The position numbers and the translations under genes were made by a program. Below the pieces are notes generated by a model. It saw only the letters and a program-made list of their open reading frames with translations, did no database searches and was not told the DNA's origin. Source: Nautilus pompilius (taxonomy: Eukaryota; Mollusca; Cephalopoda; Nautilida; Nautilidae). Taken from it: a stretch of 64,000 nt of DNA. How positions within the stretch are numbered: position 1 is the stretch's first letter; every line of letters starts with the position of its first letter. Below, piece after piece: positions 1 through 13,500 of this stretch. The DNA is taken from the NCBI GenBank assembly GCA_018389105.1, contig JACATO010001094.1:204001-268000 (forward strand), in the 5' to 3' direction.

Positions 1-1425
1 TGAGCATGTAGACAAGTGTTTAGTTTTTCAATGTAACAAGGAATTCTAAGTGCAAGATCAATTAAATATGCACGAATGCTCCTTGATCTCCATAGTTATG
101 TCCTTAAGATTTTCTAGAAAATGATTGGTTTTAAAATTAAGGTGAATACTGGTAAACACATTTAAAGGCATAAGTATAAGATTCTTAAACATGAGACGAG
201 ACAACATTTGTCTCATGTTTGTGGCACAGTTGAATGTTATGCATCATGCAAATGGCTAAGTGGTATTTTATAACTCTGAAATGTGAAGTTTTTTGGTATA
301 CAGTAATTTAAATAACTTGATCTGAGAATTGTTTAAATTCTGTAAATGTCAATGAAAGGTAATAGTTCATCCATGATGATCCTTGTTTTTTCTTGATGCA
401 TTTGAATGGTTCTTCACCTTTGTTAAAATCTTAGAGCAAGTCTAGAAATGGGAAAATGAGTTTAAAATAAACCATTATAGAAAAATTTTAGTATCATACT
501 AAAGATGAATTTCAAAAAATTGATTGAATGTCAGTTCCTCTTAAATGATATCAAAAACAAATGATACTTGGCATTCCATTAACCTTAATATTGTGACTCA
601 ACCAGGTCTGCAGGCACTTTGGCCTTAGTATTTATACTTACATATAAAATTTAATCAGATTGAAAGCCTTTTGTGTAATTATTCATGTTTGGTAGCATTT
701 AAAAGTCCAGCTAACAAGTTTGACCCAATTCCATTGTTGCCTGAATAGATGTTTACTTTGTTTGCATGGAATACCAGCAGCATTCATTGGTTTGTTGCTC
801 TTCCTCAGAAGAATGTTACTGAGGAGGTGGTGGTGGGGGGAAGGGTAGATGCAAATTTCTAGTACTTTTAAGAACTCAAAACTGTAACAGTTTTTCTGAT
901 TATCTAAAATCAGATATTTTAGATTACAAAGCATTAGCAAAAAGCAATGTTTGTTTTCATAACTTGTCAGATTGCATTATAACAAAATGCTAATATTTAC
1001 CTTGAGAATTTTAAGCTTTCCTCCTCCCAATACTTCATTTACTAGGTCCAGGAGAGAGAGAGAGAAGGCAATGTGCTGTTAAATTAAACATTTTGATTCT
1101 AGTGCATATATGCACCAAAAATGCTAGTGAAATATTCACTGAAGAAAGATGCTAAACTCTGATTTAACTAACCCTTATGACAACAGGAATGCAACTGTTC
1201 ATCCTAGTCTTGAAGCTTTGGGATAGGAGATTTAGTCCTAGTTCTCATAGGAACATCTGAGATGTTGAAAATCTTAATGCGGTTGGGTGGTTTGGTTTTT
1301 TAAAGTCAGGCTAAAATATTATTACTAGTCACTAGCTAGATGACTGCTTCCAAATGCCAAAGAAACCGCGAATACGCGGGGGTCGACTGTATATTCACAT
1401 GGTTTTAAATCATTTCTTATTTCAG
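1..1425 (+). other. QKI: Intron of the QKI-like gene (5' part lies outside the window)
   Basis: This AT-rich, CpG-poor stretch ends at the acceptor TTATTTCAG before the first exon seen here. That exon starts with two bases completing a split codon, so at least one upstream coding exon (start codon and most of the QUA1 dimerisation region) must lie before base 1. I see no coding exon in it. A short GA repeat lies near 1050. A CpG-dense patch with a small hairpin lies at 1366-1379, about 50 bases before the acceptor. Confidence 0.7.
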
Positions 1426-1559
1426 AAATTAACAGGATACGATCAGCGTTGTTTCAACATAAGGGGACAAACAGGGATACATTATCTTTACCAGTATCAG
1501 ATGGCCAACCAGTTACATTATCACAAAAGTTGTATGTGCCAGTAAAGGAACACCCAGAG
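1426..1559 (+). CDS. QKI: QKI-like exon: end of QUA1 and start of KH region
   Basis: The exon lies between TTTCAG and GAG|GTAAAT. Two bases complete a split codon, then 44 codons are open: [10 protein letters not shown] (the end of QUA1, matching the EEIxRVR region of Quaking), a variable linker, and [12 protein letters not shown], which in the family directly precedes the KH core. The frame is fixed by the next exon, which starts in phase 0 with [12 protein letters not shown]. An ACTAAC motif lies at 1578-1583, 18 bases past the donor. Confidence 0.9.
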
Positions 1560-4500
1560 GTAAATATTACACCAGTAACTAACTTTTCATAGGAAAAACT
1601 AATTTAAGTCAATACATTTCTAAAACTATTTAGATTTGACTCTTTTAGTATATTAAAATTTTAATGTACTAAAAGCTAAAGATATTAAAGGGAAAGGACA
1701 GCTTAAGTTTGAAATCTCCTTGCAAGGAAAAATTGAGTATTTTAAATCACAGGCAGTCATCAAGGTGTTATTGAACTGGGTCATAATTATCACTTGAGTT
1801 CCAGCCACTATGGTGATTAACCAACTCATTTGGTTAACTGACAGTTGCTGATCGGGAGAAGCAGGTTCATTTGAATTTTCATTTGCTTTAAAAATGTAAA
1901 TGCTTCTTGCATGTACTGTTTAGATAGTCATACATGAAAAATAATGCATGCTGTGTAACAGATGTATTCAGTTATTTTACTTATCACTTGGGGTGAGCTA
2001 TACTGATTCTAGAACTTTGAAATTTTTTTTTTGCAAACATTTCTTTCCTTCCATAGCACTGTTTGAATCTAAACCAGTAACCAAAATTGTCTTGTATGTT
2101 TTAACAACAACAAGTATTCATTATTAAAATATAAAAATCTATTGTCGCAATGTAAATATTTTTTTTTAGAGATGCATTTATAAAGTAAAGCTGTAAAAAA
2201 TTTAATTTACATTTTGATAGTTGACTAAATAGTGTAACAAAATATCAAAACAAATGCTTAATTTGTGACATCAAACAAAATAAAATTTGAATTACCTCAG
2301 TACTTCATCAACATGTAATCTTGATCCTGAAAGATTATATATAGCTACTTATCTGGCTGTGGCTGGAGAGATTTGGTAACTACAGTTAATGGCAGAAATG
2401 TGTATGTATTAAATTTTCTTTTGCAGTTCAATTTTGTTGGACGAATATTAGGACCAAGGGGTATGACAGCTAAGGAATTGGAGCAATTTACTGGCTGTAA
2501 AATTATGGTTAGAGGAAAAGGCTCCATGAGGGATAAAGTAAAGGTGAGTGCTCTAAGTAAGGTATGAACTGACATGAATAATCATGTTGCATTTAATACT
2601 ACTTGGTAATTTAAAGGGCTGTAATTGATCTAAATTTTGGACTCTGCCTACCCAAAATGTTTGAGCTTTTACAAATATTTAAATTGTGGCCAGATTAGTA
2701 TTTAATGATTCCTAAATGTTGCTCTAAATTTGTGACATCACAAGTGTTTCAGTAAAAACTATCTGGAGTTCCATAGCGCATTATTTTAAGAGTTGGCCTT
2801 TTAATACCATCAGATTGGCTACAGTACTAAGTCCTTTTGAAAAATTGTGGGTAGGTCTTTAGGTTCATATATGTATAGCTAGATTGGTATTAGTGATGCC
2901 AGTTATTGATAGCCTACCGTTTTGTTAGAGGTGCACTTTTGATTAAATTTAGTGTAGAATTTATAATTTTAGACTGCTCATCTAGTGAAAAGTTGCTGTA
3001 TTTATTGATTGAATCTAACTTCCTGTTCTTTAGTTGTCATGCTTCTATGGATGTATGCTTCTAGATAGTCAGATGTTAATTTTCACCATTTTATCCTTTT
3101 GAGACATGTGACTTAAATTTGTTGCTGCTAATTGTCTAATCATTTATAAGCAGAACATATTCTGTATGGGTCTTCTACCACATAATAAACAACTCTTTTT
3201 GTAGATTATATCCCTTCATCTATCTAGTGTATATTTAGTTATGCCATTTGAGTTTCTTTGAACAGGGCTGCACCCTCCCCCCAAATTTCACCAAACAGAT
3301 AGTAACAATCCACAACATAGGGTTCTCATTTTTCTAAGTGCTTGCATTACAATCAACTCTTAGTGAAAATGCATGTCCTTTACATATGTGGATCAACCAA
3401 CACTACCTTTGAAAGGCTTAATTTTAAGATGTACATGATATTTTCCAAACAGGCATTCTGGATTTCCCTTTTGCTAGGGATGGGCTTTATAATCCTGATT
3501 TCATACTGATAACTTTCCTTTATTGTTAAATTCTTTGAAATGATTTAAAATTTAAGTACTACTTACAGTACATCTAATGCAGTAAACTAAATTTATTGCA
3601 GGAGGAAATGAACAAAGGTAAACCTAATTGGGAACACTTAAATGAAGAGTTACATGTGTTGATCACAGTAGAAGATGCACCAAATAGGGCTGAAATCAAA
3701 CTTCAGAAGGCAGTTGATGAAGTGAAGCGACTTCTGGTGCCAGCAGTAAGTACCTCAGTTGTACAGCTTCATTATTGACTAACTACTGTAATCAGCATGG
3801 CATGGCCCAGCTGAGCCTAGCTTTCTTTTACTAGTTCTGTTAACACTACACTAACAGGCAAGAACAGACTTAAGCTTATTAATTTACAAGCAGGATTAAG
3901 AATTTAATGTATGTAGACTTCTGAATGTTTTTTTTAAACTTATGAATCATGATTTAGTGGTTTAGCTTAAAATTTAATGTTCTCATTTTCTCGTTTGGTT
4001 TTACATGGCTGAAGTTAGGCCAAAAAGTTTAAATGCTTGGACATTTTAATATTTCATAACTAAAAATCCTCTTAGCAAAAAGAAATTGAAGAAATTAATT
4101 TTTTGAAGTAGCCTCAAGTTTTGTTCTGAGTCTGAATATAAAGAAATTGGACTCATATTTTGATATAAAAATTGATCAAACTGTTTAATGGCAATAAATT
4201 CTAAAACTTGCATTGCCATCCATATCACTGCTGTGTTGACATTCATTCAGATGTCTTTTTAAAAATGAAAATAATAAACAAAGCCACATGGTGAGGCTCA
4301 GTATCTTAATTGCTATTTCAAAAAAATATTTGAGCCAGACTTCCATTAGTTCTGGTTTAATTATTGGGTTTTGGAATTTTAATAGAAATCAGATTTCATG
4401 AGAAATAATAATAAAAAAAAATATGCAAATTGGTCAGTAGGGTAGAATACATGGTACTAGCAATATTTTGTAAATAAACTATAATAGTACATTTAATTCT

Positions 4501-7500
4501 CAATTCTTTTTGCCTGTTAGTAGTGGTAAGTGGTATTAATCCAAATCTAACCATGTGAATCAACCATGGTAGTGGTGTATGGTAAATTTCAGCTGCATCT
4601 ACTAGTCATTAAATGCTGGAAATAACTGATTTTTTTTTGAAAAGTTATCAACATTATTAATACAAAATTCTTTAAAACTATCAAGTTAGATAAAAAATCT
4701 TTTCCAGAGTTAGGCTTTTAGACTTATGATTCTACTTTTTAAAACAAGTAGAGTTTAATTTACTAATTTATTTAGTGTAATTTTCCTTTCATTCATCTGG
4801 TTTCCTTCCCTTTCAAAAACTTTTTTCAAGGTAGTTTTGTTAATTTAACTTTACTTTCTCTTCCAGCTTGTATATGTAATTGGTGTTTACTAAATATCAG
4901 TTGACTTTAAATACTGAACCTCAAAAAATAGAATATGCTAGTACAAAAATAAGTGTTTACAAGCCTGTAGTTCTTGTATGGCACGCACGTTTTTATTCTG
5001 GTTGTATAGGACCTGCATATTGATCTATCTTTAAAAGCAACAAAATCAGCTAAAGGAAGCCATGGTGCTGGTTGAAAAAATGATTGGATAAAGAGTGACA
5101 TTGGCAAAAAAGACTGATCATCACTGACTCCAATAAAAGATTGTACAGGTCCTGGTTATCTACCAAATCAAAATCCAACCACGGAATATTATTGCTCCAT
5201 TCTTCAACCAGGGCATCAGGCTGCCTCTATCAAACTGATTATACTGGGTAATGGCACAGCTAGCAAATTGTTTGTCTCTAGACTGTTGATGCCTAGGCAG
5301 AATCTACTTATCTGTGAAAGGAACATATCGACTTTTCATCTAGTCTTGATGTTGTCACCCATTGTTGTAGTGTTAGAATGCCACAGCAAGTGGTATGCAG
5401 CCAAGAATACTGCTGTCCTTGGGCAACCTGAACAAGTTTTCTATGAACTGGTGTAGAAATGACACTGCAGTGAATATACTAGTGGGAAGCAGTGACGGTC
5501 TGTCATCTCTCCAGGCCTTCAGAATTCAAGAACCATCTGGTTACGGTATTAAATTGGCCATTTTTGTCACCTAGGCATTCCTAAACTAATCTAAAGAATA
5601 GGTTGTGGAAGTGATTTGCATATGACTTTCCATGGTTCTTTGGAAGATTAAAAATGCACGTTGTACAAGTATACTTGGTTTTCTCAGTATACAGATTATT
5701 TTGAACCCTCAACCAGAATATGAACGTTTCAACATTCCATAAAACACTAGCTTGGAAATGCTTATTTTTTTTTTTTCTGTTGGTGTATTTTAATTTCCTG
5801 TCATAACAGATTTTTGAGGAATTCTGGATTAATTTTATACTAAGGAGATTTTGAAATGGCTTTGCTATAAAGACATCTGGCTGGATTTTACTCAAATGTT
5901 CCTAGTACAAGCATACATCAGATGCATCATAGGTTTAACAAACTTTTGTTCAAGTGAAAATTTGGATGTAAATCCCACCTTCCCCCTGTTTAAACATCCT
6001 TATTGCTCTAAACAAGTTGGTTATAAATCTAAATATGAAATGATTGAGTTATTTACATTTCAAGTTTACTGCATTGAGATGTCAATCATTACCTGGTATC
6101 CAAATCTTTCACAAAGAAACTAGTCTAGTCATTTAGAATTGATGTAATTAAATTTTATAAATACTGCAGCATATCAGAATCTTCCCTTTTTATTCAAACT
6201 TGTCATTTGTCCTTAGGAAATGTTCTTATTTATCCCAAACTGTTTTTATTACATGCTTCGAGGAAGGAACCTTTGACTTAACATGTAAGTAAATAGATTT
6301 GTAGTAATTGTGCAGTTAGTCATTGATTTGTCGTCTGGTTAGCTTTTTCTTCCAGAGTACAAAAACAGCTGTTTTGGTTAGCTTTCCTTTAAATTATTGC
6401 TATAAGAATTTTGCTCAGTATTTCAAGTTTGTTTTTGAAGATAAAAAATAGATGCACAAATCAAATGATTGATGCACTGAAATTCAGATCTTCCGTTAGT
6501 AGTACAGTCATGCTTCACTATAATATTTATTCAGATTTATGGAAGGATGCTATAGATGTGCACAATTTTGATTTCTTAATGTATGAAAAATTTCAAAATA
6601 GAATTCTGGTCCCTTCCATTCTCAGAGTAATGAATTTTCAGTTGAGTTACTGTGAACAAATTTTTTAAATGTTCCTTTTAGATCTTTTATTTTGGACTCA
6701 GTATTTTACTTTGAAATGGTATTTTGTATGAGTGTAAAATAACTTCAATTTTAAAATCTTCAAATCTAAAACTGTAATGGAAGGTCTTTATTAGAATATA
6801 GCTACAAACCTAGTGTACTTACAGGTAAATAATGGATTACCAGTGTTAATGTTTCACTGGTTTTTAATCATTGCGCTAAATTTCTGAACTGGCTGTTTAT
6901 AAGCAACAAGCTTTCGTCCATTAAATTAAATGACTACAAATCATTATTCAAGAATTTAGTTTTGTAGATATCTTTTTGTACAGAAGAAAATTGTCAACTT
7001 TTCTTATGTTGCTTTAGGATCTGAAGAAATTAGTGAAGTGTGACTGTAAATGATAAAGGGGTCTAATAGTAAAATTCTGATAATGAGCTAATGAGCTTAA
7101 AGCAAAACATGATTCTATACCCTAAAATATTGGATGGTTTTCTTTTTGTATACCATATTGGATTAAAAAAGTTATTGGAATTTTATTTTATAATTGTTTG
7201 ATTTCTTAAATCATGAAATAAACTGTGATATTTATAAATTGTTTCAGGTAAATTTTCCAGTATGTTAATCAGCTGCTGCTCAGTCCCTAAATACTAGATC
7301 AAGCAGCCATAATGTTAGGAAAAATCCTTTACAAGACTTAATCCAGAATGGTCATAGAAACCATCCTTTTTCATCTTAAATGTTTATGCTTCAGGTTTTG
7401 TCAACTGAATGTTTCTGCTTAAAGTTATTGGCTCATCTTTTCCTTTTGTTTCCTCCCTTTCCTGTACCTTTATTTTTTTAACAGCTAAAGAATCGAGAGA

Positions 7501-10500
7501 CTATACATTTTGCTACTTTAATTATGAGTGCACAGCATGAAAAAGCAAGTATGACCATGAAGTGTGGGTTGGGTAGTGTGCACACTCTACGTGACCAGCC
7601 CCAACTCTATCTTTTAACGTGTGAATTTCTACTTGAAGGGTTTCGATGACTTTGAAACTCCAGATGCATAATCCATTAGGCCTGTTTGAAATCTAAGCTT
7701 GATTTGGCAACTAAGATGGCATAAATCATCCAGCTTTAGAATTGTTTTACTGAAAAATATGCTGATTTTAAATAGGTTGCAATTACCTAATTCTCTGGCA
7801 GGGAACATGCAAACTAGGATGGCTGCAAAATTTCTTGGATTAGTTTAAAATCATGTGCAAGTGACAACTAGCCTGAATTGAGATGGGTATATTAGAGCCT
7901 AGAATGTCAGTTGGATTTTTGAAATGGTCAGCTTAGAAAAAAAAATAATCCTAAAAGATTGGATCATTTTGATGTAAGAAATGCTTGTGCAGTTTCTATG
8001 TGCTAATAAATTTTTCTTAAAAGAAATTGCTACATACTAACTTATTAAAAGAATTAAGATGAAATAGGTGCTAACATGTGAATGTTATGAGCCTTTTCAG
8101 AAGATTTAAAAAAAAAAGGCTTTATTTTTAATCTTGTTCCTTATTTCCATCTACTAATTGTCTTTCATTGCTAATCACCCCTGCAACCCATTTGTTCTCT
8201 TTCAGCCAGAGGGTGAGGATGAACTGAAGAAAATGCAATTGATGGAACTTGCTATCTTAAATGGAACTTACAGAGATTCCAAATCTGCTTCATGCATTCC
8301 GCGTAAGTTTGCCAACCTAGTGCATGCTGTCTGTAATACATTGTAATGAGTTCATTTTGTGTCTGTCATTTTTTCAGCCTGAAGGAGAAGATGACTTAAA
8401 GAAAAGACAACTTATGGAGTTAGCTATCATAAACGGCACATATCGTGACACATCTAAACCGTCTACTACCTCGACACCACAACCATCCACTTCTAATCGT
8501 AAGTTCTAGAAGTGATTGCAGTTGTGTGCAGTGGTATCAAGGCTTAGGTTTCTCCTGTAGTTGCCCGCCCATCCATCCAGCAAACTCTTGTAAAGTCTGC
8601 ATGTGTATTGCTGGGAACTGATCTATGTAATCCTGGTATGGCTTCTAGTTTCTCACCCTGTCTTAATCATTGACCATTTGCACTTTTTAATATTTAAAAA
8701 ATTGAGTTTTCTCAGTTCCTTGCATGAGGATTTTAATACTTAGTTGCACACTCTAAATTGTTCAGTCTAATTTGGTTTTTGTATTTTGCTTTTAACTTAA
8801 TGATAAACTGGAACTGCTTCATGCAGCATCCCCTAAAACAAGCACTGCAGGAAACTTACTATCTGGTGGCATCTAACTACCAGTATTTTTTGTTCAGGCT
8901 ACATCACAACATTGCTTGAAACATTGAGAAAAAGACTGCTAGATTGATTATACACATTACTAATGATAAAAATCAACTTTCATTTCTAATCTTTCAGGTG
9001 TATTCTTTAGTTGCCAAAGAAAGCCTGATAAAAGACAACCTTAAACAGTATCTGGTTCTCTGGTCTACCTAAAAAAACACTAAAACAAAAATATAACCTT
9101 AAAACTGATGATTGATATTTCTATCCTTTTTAAACCCCTAAGTAGACTCTTATACCAGTGATTGTTTTACATAATTTGAAGCCAAAATTGAAATGTGAAA
9201 GCAAACAATTTTGGACTTTGTATATCTACATGTCTCTGAACTTTAAATAGTGCATCATGTTAGTTGGTTCACAGCAGTGGTTTTCAGAAACTTTTAAGCA
9301 TTTATTTCTGGGCCGAGTTATTAAATCTTGTGTTAAAGATTATTGATTTCTTGTTTTGTATCATGGCTGTGGTAGATCTGTTTTTGTTTTTGGTGCTAGT
9401 TCTTTGTTTAAACTGGTAACAAGACCAAGCTTTAACACTTGCCTAAAGAAGGCTTTAAAGTTTGTAGGTAGATAGGATTTATGGTATAAGCCAACATTTC
9501 CCAGTGGGACATTTTTCTGGCTACAAGATTAGAGATTGTGCTTACCAAGTTGGTTGCATGACCACTACATTAATATTTGTGTAGTGTTTAAAATTGTTTG
9601 ATATTGTTAAACATAGCTTTCTACCATAATAATCTGCTTATGGGCTGTGTAATACTAAGAAAAGCATTGTCTTCAATTTGGAACTTTGGTATTTTCAAAT
9701 TTGACTAAGTGTTTGTAGTGAATTCATTCAGCTTGGTTTGGTTTTATTAGTGTGAATATAAATGGTGTTCTCCTTAACTATGGTTGAAACCATTAGATGT
9801 AGCAAATATTAGTTTTGCTACATGTCAAATGAATATTTTCCTTCATCTTGGGCAGTAAAGACTGAAATGATTGAGGCAACAGTAACATTGATTTCTGTAA
9901 ACTTAATGCCATACTTCTGGAATACTAGTTATGGTAACAAATTCTAACTTCAAAAGCATAGTTTTATTAGTAGCAGACTGTGGCTTTCACCTAGCGTGGA
10001 GTATGTTCATTGTAGTCCTTATCATACAGATCAGTCATCAGCAAGATTCTTCAGTTTTCTACCAGCTAACTAACCAGCAGTTCAGAGAATTTATTTTAGA
10101 TTGCTCATACTTCTTGGAATAAATCTTGAACAAGATTGAAATGCTGCATTATTTTCAATATCTAGAAGTGAATGCAAATATTTAAATTGATTTTTGGAAA
10201 TATACTTAGGCTTGACTTTATTGGCAGATTGTCAGAATTTCTGGCCTAAGTTGGAATTTTTTTTTTTATAAACTGAATTAAGACTACAAAAATCATGTAG
10301 ATTATGTACTTCCTAATCTGACCCAAAAGATGATTTAAGAATTGGATTTTCTGATTATACACATAATTATAAAAGATACTTAATGTACATATCTGAAACT
10401 TAGTTATAAAAAGTTAGTGGACATCTGCTAGTTCTTAGATTTTTTTTTGGATAGACAGAAAATACTTCTAGACATGTTTGCATTTTCAAATGAGAGAATT

Positions 10501-13500
10501 TACATTGCAACATTGGATATCTACTCTAAGCATCCAGCAGTTGTGCTTCTTGGTCTGTCACCAGGTTCTTAGTTATTTGATAAGCTGCATGTTGAGCATT
10601 CAGATATGAGTTGCTGGGATGTGAATAAAATTTTAGCTGGCTTTCCCTAAATGAGCTTTCGTTTGTTTCTAATTTTATTTTGACTATTTTAAAATGGTAG
10701 GAAGTCTTTTTAGTCTGTTCAAATAACAAATATCCACACTAGTTGTTTACTTAGTGAAGTATAATTAAGTTGCAGTCAAATCCCAAATGTTAGAAATCAT
10801 GCATTCAGATTATTAAATATTCCTTGCTAATTAAAAATTTGCTTACATTAGTAAATCCTCTGGTTGTCTTTAGTGCCCCATTGTTTAAAATTGAAATATT
10901 AGTTTAAGATATTTCATGTTTGATTTCTTCAAAAACTTGAGAAAAATATAAATAGTTTAAAGAAATAATGGTTTTTTAAACTAATTGAACCCAGACAAAA
11001 TTCAAACCCCTGACATCTTCAAATGGCTAGACTTCATGCTGATATTTCTACCTTTCATGTGAATTCCTTATTAATGCCATGGTCTAGAATATTTTGGATT
11101 TTTCAATGCAGCTGTATGAATTTCAGCAGTTCTGACAACATTAACTATTACAAGTATATTGAACTATAAAATATCTATTTGCAAATTTTAAGTTTGAAAT
11201 GATTAACATTTAGGATTCAAACCGTGTGCATGCTAACCAGTTTTATTTAGTGCAACATGGATAGTATGTTAATTTGGTAACATTGTATATTGACAGCAGT
11301 AATGCTGTCTTAAACCCTTTCAGTAGAATACTGGAAAAATCAGTCTTTCACCAGGCTTGTACGTGTTTTTTTTTTTTTTTTTTTTCGGTATGCAGCCTTT
11401 TCTACCTGTATGTCAACTACTAATGCAGCAGTTCTTGTCTTTACTAATCAGGTTTTCTTAAGCTTGCCAAACCATGCCAGGTGAGACTTTTAATACATGC
11501 AATCCTGAATATTCTCATTTTTTGCTATATTTTGTCTTACAAGATTGTTCATGCACCTATTAGTTTAGTGATTTTTACATTTGTCTTTCCAAAAATGAGT
11601 GTTCATATTTAAAGTAAATAAAATTGATTAAAATTTTCCTTTGCTTTAATATTTCAGCAACTTAACTTTAAGATATGAAGTTTTTTCCTTTTAAATAGAA
11701 AGGCCATGAAGTTTTATTTTTTGAAGCAGCATGTTAATTCAAGTTTTTTTGAAATTTGAAAAATGTAACTCCATTCCAAAACAGTAATTAAAAAATGTGC
11801 TGCTTTTTGAAACATTTAGTGGACTGTATTATAGAAATTCTGTCTGATGCCAAGTTTACATGTGATTGCTTTTCCGTGGCTTAACTTAAGTTGAGCACTC
11901 TGGTGTAGTGTGTTCCTGCTTTGTCTGTTTTTAATTCCCACGTGCAAATCTTATAGCGTCCTATCCTTAAGATGGGCAGGTAATAGTTCTTTTCCTTTGT
12001 TGGGAGAGGGACATGCCTTAGGTGTGGGCAAAAGGATTTCTGCTTTTGACTTGTGTGCCTTCTAGAAGTCCTTCACTCACCACGCAACAGCTATTTCTAG
12101 TTTAAAACTCTGAAGTATTCACCAACAATAATTTCATTGGGATTATTTTGCTTGCAAAATGTTTTTCACACTTGAGCTTGGTCTGATTTGGTTTTTAGCT
12201 ATTTTGTCCAAGAATGAACCTCCAACATTCTAAGCAAGAATGTCATATCTTCAAGGAAAAGATTCAATATTCAACTCCTAGATAGCTTGTGTGGTTCTGA
12301 ATTAGTCAGCTGTGAATGGTCCTAGTTTTGGTTTTGATCCTCTGCCCCTGGTTGTTTGTGTAAACTTATATCAGAAATATTTAACCTAGCTAACCACTGT
12401 TAAGAATACTTTGTGGTGGATGTCTTATCTTAATTCTCATGATAGTTTTAAAATAAATATTTTCCTGCTTGCCCATTATGCTAATCTAAATCTGCTTCAA
12501 AATTTCTAAATAGGTTAGCAAAAGAAAACTGAATCAAAATTGCTAAAACCAGATCAATGGTATATACTTCTGGATAGCTGATCATTAAGTTAAAGCCATT
12601 CATTCATATTGTACACTTTTTATATAAAGAACAAAAAACAAACTTGCTAGTTCCTAGTAAAAGCTTTTCCAGAATTGAAGATTTGAAGGGAATCCTTAAG
12701 TTATTACTGGAATGGCATCTTTCAGTTTGGTTAATTTATTGTAACACTAATATTGGTAATGTCTTGATAAAAGCAAGTGTTAGATGGAAATTTGAATTTG
12801 CTAACTGCTTGTTTTCAGGAAATTTCTTAGTTTTTTACCAATTTAAAGACAAAAACATGCCAGCTAGGAATTGCTTGGTTTTTCAATAATTTAATGTAAA
12901 TTGTGCTCTAGTAATTTCATTGCAATGTTGTTGTTTTTAAAATCTATCCAATAGTACGTAAAACTCGTAAGTTAGATGCTGCTGCTATATTGGATGCATC
13001 TCTAGATCTCATTGCCTGAAAATTCTTTATCAACATTTCAGCAAACTTTTATATTGTCATTTTCATGCAGTCCTTAAGAAATTAAACATTGAAAAAAGTT
13101 AACTTTGGCCAAGAAAATGATCTGAATAAGTATTGTGTACTGAAATGTTTGTAAATGTCACCTCGGCAGTTAAAATGTCCATTATTTCAGTATACAGCTT
13201 TTTATTTTTGTGGGGAATGCTTTAAGATACAGAAAAATGGGTGTCTAGCTCTTCCCTTCCCTGTAAGGGACCCTGGTTCTTCAAATAAAAGTTTGATGCA
13301 TTAATATTGTGTAGTTGTATAGCAAATTAAATTTCACTTAAGTTTCAGTAGAAACTATAATTGAATGTTTGCTATTGATAGAATTTGCTTTTGCATCTGA
13401 TTTGTTTGTTGCTTAATGTTAGCTGTGACTGCAATTAAACCCATTGGTAAACTATTTTTCCTTCCCTGAGCTCTAACTTTACTGTATCTGTATATAGGCT

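Noticed and set aside
1354-1545. 63-codon ORF starting MPKKPRIRGGR, overlapping the first STAR exon
   Set aside because: It reads the exon in the wrong frame; the family match and splice phases fix a different frame.
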